A stretch of 64,000 nt of DNA, from assembly GCF_006227205.1 (NCBI RefSeq), contig NZ_VCNG01000018.1:1-64000 (forward strand), written 5' to 3'. The notes beneath the pieces were generated by a model that saw nothing but the letters and a program-made list of their open reading frames with translations, had not been told where the DNA came from and ran no database searches. The stretch's first letter is position 1; each line of letters opens with the position of its first letter. Made by a program: the position numbers and the translations under genes. Shown here in pieces: positions 60,194-64,000 of this stretch. The stretch is from Pseudomonas sp. ICMP22404. GTDB lineage: Bacteria; Pseudomonadota; Gammaproteobacteria; Pseudomonadales; Pseudomonadaceae.

Positions 60194-61351
60194 ATGAATA
60201 TCACCACCTTTGCCAAACGCCTTTGCCTGCTAGTCCCGCTGCTTCTTTCACCTGCCGCGTTCGCGGCCGAGATGATGCCGGCTCCCCCTCAATTGGCCGC
60301 CAAATCCTTTGTGCTCATGGATGCCAGCAGCGGCGAGGTGCTGGTAGAGAACAACGGTGACCAGCGCCTGCCACCAGCCAGCCTGACCAAGCTGATGACC
60401 GCCTACATCGCGACCCTGGAAATCCGTCGCGGCCAGATCGGCGAGAACGATCCGGTGACCGTCAGCGAAAACGCCTGGCGCACCGGCGGTTCGCGGATGT
60501 TCATCAAGGTCGGCTCGCAGGTGACCGTCAGCGATCTGCTGCATGGCATCATCATCCAGTCTGGCAACGACGCCAGCGTCGCCCTGGCCGAGCACATTGC
60601 GGGCAGCGAAGACGCGTTTGCCGACATGATGAACAAGACGGTCGCCGACCTGGGCATGACCAACAGCCACTTCATGAACCCCACTGGCCTGCCGAACCCT
60701 GAGCACTACTCGTCGGCGCACGACATGGCGCTCCTGGCCCGGGCGATCATCCACGAAGACCCGGCGCACTACGCCATCTATTCCCAGAAGGAATTCTTCT
60801 GGAACGGCATCAAGCAGCCTAACCGTAACCTGTTGCTGTGGCGCGACAAGACCGTCGACGGCTTGAAGACCGGCCACACCGACGAGGCCGGCTACTGCAT
60901 GGTGTCCTCGGCGGTGCGTGACGGCATGCGCCTGATCGCCGTGGTGTTCGGCACCAGCAGCGAAGTGGCCCGTGCCGCTGAAACCCAGAAACTGCTGACC
61001 TACGGTTTCCGCTTCTTCGAAACCCAGACGTTCTACCAGAAGGGCACCGAACTGGCCCAGGCCCAGGTCTGGAAGGGCACCAGCAGCCAGGTCAAAGCCG
61101 GCCTGGCCGAAGACCTGACCATGACCCTGCCAAAAGGCCAGCTCAAGAAGCTCGCTGCCAGCATGACGCTGAACCCGCAACTGACCGCCCCCATCGCCAA
61201 AGGCGACGTGATCGGTAAGGTTGAAGTCAAACTGGAAGACAAAGTGGTGCACAGCGCCGACTTGATCGCGCTGGACGCGGTCGAGGAAGGTGGTATCTTC
61301 CGCCGCATGTGGGATAGCATCCGGCTATTCTTCTACGGCTTGTTCAACTGA
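60194..61351 (+). CDS. dacC: D-alanyl-D-alanine carboxypeptidase (PBP5/6 type)
   Basis: A 385-residue exported enzyme: signal peptide to PAAFAAEMM. The serine motifs SLTKLM (SxxK), SGNDAS (SxN) and LKTGHTDEAG (KTG) define the DD-carboxypeptidase; an all-beta domain and an amphipathic end (RRMWDSIRLFFYGLFN) anchor it to the inner membrane. It trims pentapeptides in the periplasm. Confidence 0.96.
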   Translation: MNITTFAKRLCLLVPLLLSPAAFAAEMMPAPPQLAAKSFVLMDASSGEVLVENNGDQRLPPASLTKLMTAYIATLEIRRGQIGENDPVTVSENAWRTGGSRMFIKVGSQVTVSDLLHGIIIQSGNDASVALAEHIAGSEDAFADMMNKTVADLGMTNSHFMNPTGLPNPEHYSSAHDMALLARAIIHEDPAHYAIYSQKEFFWNGIKQPNRNLLLWRDKTVDGLKTGHTDEAGYCMVSSAVRDGMRLIAVVFGTSSEVARAAETQKLLTYGFRFFETQTFYQKGTELAQAQVWKGTSSQVKAGLAEDLTMTLPKGQLKKLAASMTLNPQLTAPIAKGDVIGKVEVKLEDKVVHSADLIALDAVEEGGIFRRMWDSIRLFFYGLFN

Positions 61352-61369
61352 ATCGAAGGTTGACTGCAC

Positions 61370-61406
61370 GGCCCCGTTCCTGTCCGGTGCGGGGCCTTGT
61401 TCGTTT
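61370..61406 (+). terminator. Rho-independent terminator of dacC
   Basis: Stem GGCCCCG (61370-61376) and CGGGGCC (61390-61396), then a T-rich run TTGTTCGTTTT. Confidence 0.78.
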
Positions 61407-61430
61407 TCACGTCTACGAGGCCGTTACGCC

Positions 61431-61706
61431 ATGACAGACTCAGAAGTAAAGGCGCCAAAGATCGAATTTCCCTGCAAGGACTATCCGATCAAAGTGATTG
61501 GCGACACCGGAGTGGGCTTCAAGGACAAGGTCGTTGCCATTCTGGAGAAACACGCCACCGTCGATCTCCTGACCCTGGCCGAGCGCCAGAGCAGCAATGG
61601 CAAGTACACGACGATCCAGTTGCACATCGTTGCTACCGGCCAGGAGCAGCTGTACGACATCAATAGCGAGCTGCGGGCGACCGGCGTCGTGCACATGGTG
61701 TTGTGA
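61431..61706 (+). CDS. ybeD: DUF493 (YbeD) protein, lipoate operon
   Basis: A 91-residue ferredoxin-like-fold protein: IEFPCKDYPIKVIGDTGVGF, ATVDLLTLAERQSSNGKY and QEQLYDINSELRATGVVHMVL. YbeD sits with lipB in many gamma-proteobacteria; it may regulate or assist lipoylation, but the role is unproven. ATG 61431 begins MTDSEVKAPK; frame extension to 61290 overlaps the dacC end. Confidence 0.94.
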   Translation: MTDSEVKAPKIEFPCKDYPIKVIGDTGVGFKDKVVAILEKHATVDLLTLAERQSSNGKYTTIQLHIVATGQEQLYDINSELRATGVVHMVL

Positions 61707-62353
61707 TGCCGGGCACGCTGGGCTTTCGCGAGCTGGGTCAGATGGCTTACGAGCCGGTCTGGCATGCCATGCAGCGCTTCACCAACGAACGAGGCAACAC
61801 CGCCGAAGACGAAGTCTGGCTGGTGGAGCACCCGCCGGTGTTCACCCAGGGCCAGGCCGGCAAGGCCGAGCACCTGCTGCTGCCGGGGGATATTCCGGTG
61901 GTGAAGGTCGACCGGGGCGGGCAGGTGACTTACCATGGCCCCGGCCAGCTGGTTGCCTACCTGCTGCTGGATGTGCGCAAGCTGGGGTTCGGTGTGCGTG
62001 AGCTGGTGACGCGCATGGAAACCTGCCTGATCGAGCTGCTGGCCAGCTATGGTGTCACGGCGCAGGCCAAGCCGGATGCGCCGGGGGTCTACGTCGACGG
62101 GGCGAAAATCGCCTCCCTGGGCCTGCGGATCCGCCACGGTTGTTCGTTTCACGGCCTGGCGTTGAACGTGGACATGGACCTTTCGCCGTTTCGACGGATT
62201 AATCCCTGTGGTTACGCGGGGCTGGCGATGACCCAGCTGCGCGATCACACAGGATCGATTGAATTTGCCGAGGTAAGTGCCCGGCTGCGCGCGCAGCTCG
62301 TCAAACACCTCGACTATGCTGAGCAGACGACCCTCACGGGCGGAATCGACTGA
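61706..62353 (+). CDS. lipB: Octanoyltransferase LipB
   Basis: A 215-residue LipB starting MPGTLGFRELGQMAYEPVWH. VDRGGQVTYHGPGQLVAYLL and the acyl-thioester Cys in NPCGYAGLAMTQL are diagnostic. It moves octanoyl from ACP to lipoyl domains. Start overlaps the ybeD stop by one base. Confidence 0.97.
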   Translation: MPGTLGFRELGQMAYEPVWHAMQRFTNERGNTAEDEVWLVEHPPVFTQGQAGKAEHLLLPGDIPVVKVDRGGQVTYHGPGQLVAYLLLDVRKLGFGVRELVTRMETCLIELLASYGVTAQAKPDAPGVYVDGAKIASLGLRIRHGCSFHGLALNVDMDLSPFRRINPCGYAGLAMTQLRDHTGSIEFAEVSARLRAQLVKHLDYAEQTTLTGGID

Positions 62354-62354
62354 T

Positions 62355-63377
62355 ATGACTACTGATGCAGTGCAAACCATGATCCCGACGCAGGACGTTA
62401 CCGAGCGTCCGGCCCCACGTGCCAAGGTTGAGGCGGGCGTCAAGCTGCGCGGCGCCGAGAAGGTTGCGCGCATCCCGGTCAAGATCATCCCGACCACCGA
62501 ATTGCCGAAGAAGCCGGACTGGATCCGCGTGCGCATTCCGGTGTCCCCGGAAGTCGACCGTATCAAGGCCCTGCTGCGCAAGCACAAGCTGCACAGCGTC
62601 TGCGAGGAAGCTTCCTGCCCGAACCTGGGCGAGTGCTTCTCCGGCGGCACCGCGACCTTCATGATCATGGGTGACATCTGCACCCGTCGCTGCCCGTTCT
62701 GCGACGTCGGCCACGGCCGTCCGAAACCACTGGACGTCAATGAGCCGGAGAGCCTGGCCATCGCCATTGCCGATCTTAAGCTCAAGTATGTGGTCATCAC
62801 CTCGGTGGACCGCGACGACCTGCGTGACGGCGGTGCCCAGCACTTTGCCGATTGCATCCGTGAAATCCGCAAGCTGTCGCCGAACGTGCAGCTCGAGACG
62901 CTGGTGCCGGACTATCGCGGTCGCATGGACATCGCCCTGGAAATCACCGCCGCCGAGCCGCCGGATGTGTTCAACCACAACCTGGAAACCGTGCCGCGCC
63001 TGTACAAGGCTGCGCGTCCGGGTTCGGACTACCAGTGGTCGTTGACCTTGCTGCAGCGCTTCAAGCAGATGATGCCGCACATTCCGACCAAGTCTGGCTT
63101 GATGCTGGGCCTGGGCGAGACCGACGAGGAAGTTATCGAGGTCATGAAGCGCATGCGTGAACATGACATCGATATGCTGACCCTGGGTCAGTATCTGCAA
63201 CCTTCGCGTAGTCACTTGCCGGTGCAGCGGTTCGTGCATCCGGATACCTTTGCCTGGTTTGCCGAGGAAGGGTACAAGATGGGCTTCAAGAACGTGGCTT
63301 CGGGGCCGTTGGTACGGTCTTCGTATCATGCTGATGAGCAGGCTAAGTTGGTCAAGGCGGAGTTGTTGGGGGGCTGA
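62355..63377 (+). CDS. lipA: Lipoyl synthase LipA
   Basis: A 340-residue radical SAM enzyme. Auxiliary cluster cysteines in SVCEEASCPNLGECF, radical SAM CxxxCxxC in CTRRCPFCDVG, and the C-terminal SGPLVRSSYHADEQ Ser that binds the auxiliary cluster. It inserts sulfur into octanoyl groups. One base after the lipB stop; completes lipoate synthesis. Confidence 0.98.
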   Translation: MTTDAVQTMIPTQDVTERPAPRAKVEAGVKLRGAEKVARIPVKIIPTTELPKKPDWIRVRIPVSPEVDRIKALLRKHKLHSVCEEASCPNLGECFSGGTATFMIMGDICTRRCPFCDVGHGRPKPLDVNEPESLAIAIADLKLKYVVITSVDRDDLRDGGAQHFADCIREIRKLSPNVQLETLVPDYRGRMDIALEITAAEPPDVFNHNLETVPRLYKAARPGSDYQWSLTLLQRFKQMMPHIPTKSGLMLGLGETDEEVIEVMKRMREHDIDMLTLGQYLQPSRSHLPVQRFVHPDTFAWFAEEGYKMGFKNVASGPLVRSSYHADEQAKLVKAELLGG

Positions 63378-63390
63378 TCGTAGGGGGGTA

Positions 63391-63655
63391 TATCCGTTGC
63401 TGCGGTAACGGCCACTTAGGGTTCCGCCCTTACGGCGGCTTACTTTTTTTCAAACGCCAAAAAAAGTAAGCAAAAAAGGCTTGGCCCCACCACTCGGTGC
63501 CTCGCCTAGGCTCGGCATGCCCTCACTCCGGCATTGCTCCATGGGCCCGCCGCGAAGGGCCATCCATGGCCCCGCGCGGCTAACCCGGCATCCATGCCGG
63601 GTTACCCACTACGCGATGCCTGCGTTCGGCCAGCGTGGTTAACGGGGCCTGAAGA
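63391..63655. repeat. Pseudomonas intergenic repeat region with several hairpins
   Basis: A run of inverted repeats: CCGCCCTTACGGCGG, CTTACTTTTTTT...AAAAAAGTAAG and TAACCCGGCATCCATGCCGGGTTA, embedded in the ATGGCCCCGCGCGGC stretch. This composite is familiar from many Pseudomonas genomes (recognised, not searched). The 445-base gap 63378-63822 also has an A/G-rich simple repeat (AAAGC units, 63659-63690), one REP, and no gene. Confidence 0.7.
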
Positions 63656-63726
63656 TCAAAAGCAAAGCAAAGCAAAAGCAAAAGCAAAGTGGTTCAGCTG
63701 ATCTGTCTTTGAAGCGTACGTGCTCC

Positions 63727-63760
63727 CCCTGTGGGAGCGAGCCTGCTCGCGATAGCGGTG
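63727..63760. repeat. Single REP element
   Basis: CCCTGTGGGAGCGAGCCTG followed by CTCGCGATAGCGG, lacking the intact inverted partner, though a CCCCCACAGGG remnant lies at ~63812. Confidence 0.8.
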
Positions 63761-63822
63761 ACTCAGTTTGCATGAAGCAACGGATCTGCAAACCAATCTG
63801 ACCCCCACAGGGAACCCCACGA

Positions 63823-64000
63823 ATGCCCCTTCACCCCACCCAAACCCTGTGTCCCCACCAACCTGTCCCAGCGTTGCCATCCGAAGGGCTGATCGGTGTG
63901 ATCGCACCCGCCGGTCCCGCCCCGCTGGACACGGATAAGGCGGTGCAATGGATGCGCGCCCGTGGTCATGAGCTGCGGATATTCCCGGGTGTCTATGAGA
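63823..64000 (+). CDS. ldcA: LD-carboxypeptidase (murein tetrapeptide carboxypeptidase, S66), N-terminal part
   Basis: Frame from ATG 63823 (MPLHPTQTLCPHQPVP) running off the window end. GLIGVIAPAGPAPLDTDKAV and MRARGHELRIFPGVYE match the first ~60 residues of S66 peptidases, which remove the terminal D-Ala from recycled tetrapeptides. The catalytic Ser lies beyond the window. Only 59 codons visible. Confidence 0.8.
   Translation, partial: MPLHPTQTLCPHQPVPALPSEGLIGVIAPAGPAPLDTDKAVQWMRARGHELRIFPGVYE

Overview
The window comes from a GC-rich fluorescent Pseudomonas of the P. fluorescens complex. The right half matches the P. aeruginosa PAO1 order from ppa and the ethanolamine genes through mpl-ubiX and proA-nadD-rsfS-rlmH-mrdA-rodA-mltB-rlpA-dacC-lipB-lipA. 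Inverted REP doublets of Pseudomonas type (GTGGGAGCGAGCCTGCTCGCGA and GTTCCCACGCTCCGCGTGGGAA classes) lie between many genes. This assignment is by recognition and recalled gene order, not by a search.

Left part (1-14250). The 3' end of an Rhs toxin with an ADP-ribosyltransferase-like tip and its immunity candidate is followed by a LysR regulator divergent from a SnoaL-like/oxidoreductase pair, then a colicin E3-type ribonuclease toxin with its immunity candidate. Next come seven genes on the plus strand for four-carbon amino acids: a cystathionine gamma-synthase-like PLP enzyme, an MmuP-like permease, a LysR, a threonine synthase-like enzyme, an Lrp regulator, an ACT-less homoserine dehydrogenase and an aldehyde dehydrogenase. 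I read this as homoserine or S-methylmethionine catabolism towards aspartate. A partial copy of the Lrp gene and REP elements lie in its middle.

Centre (14350-26599). This is the most interesting region: an apparently uncharacterised biosynthetic gene cluster. It has a SyrB2-type Fe(II)/2-oxoglutarate halogenase with the diagnostic His-x-Ala facial motif, an AMP-forming ligase, two free-standing carrier proteins (one ACP-like, one PCP-like), a KAS III-like enzyme with a rearranged active site, a BtrH-type acyltransferase, a TTC38-like TPR protein, an MFS exporter, a methyltransferase, one clear and one possible GNAT protein, a left-handed beta-helix protein, an amidohydrolase and an ArgP-like LysR regulator. 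The promoters of the exporter/ligase pair, of the tailoring operon and of the LysR gene share inverted CGTTA...TAACG elements, suggesting one regulon. The likely product is a small, carrier-tethered, chlorinated (or brominated) acid or amino acid, exported by the MFS protein.

Right part (26600-64000). Small accessory genes (DUF1737, GNAT, DUF6124, a membrane protein, an S24 repressor) lead into core genome: ppa, mtfA, a DedA gene, and an ethanolamine catabolic locus (eutBC, permease, acetaldehyde dehydrogenase, sigma-54 activator) with two readable sigma-54 promoters. Then follow mpl-ubiX, a MORN-repeat C13-protease lipoprotein, an LrgA/LrgB pair, DedA-PAP2, DNA-3-methyladenine glycosylase and the conserved proA-to-lipA run for NAD synthesis, ribosome silencing, cell elongation, peptidoglycan trimming and lipoate synthesis. 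The window ends inside an LD-carboxypeptidase gene. I saw no rRNA, tRNA, CRISPR array, transposase or integrase.
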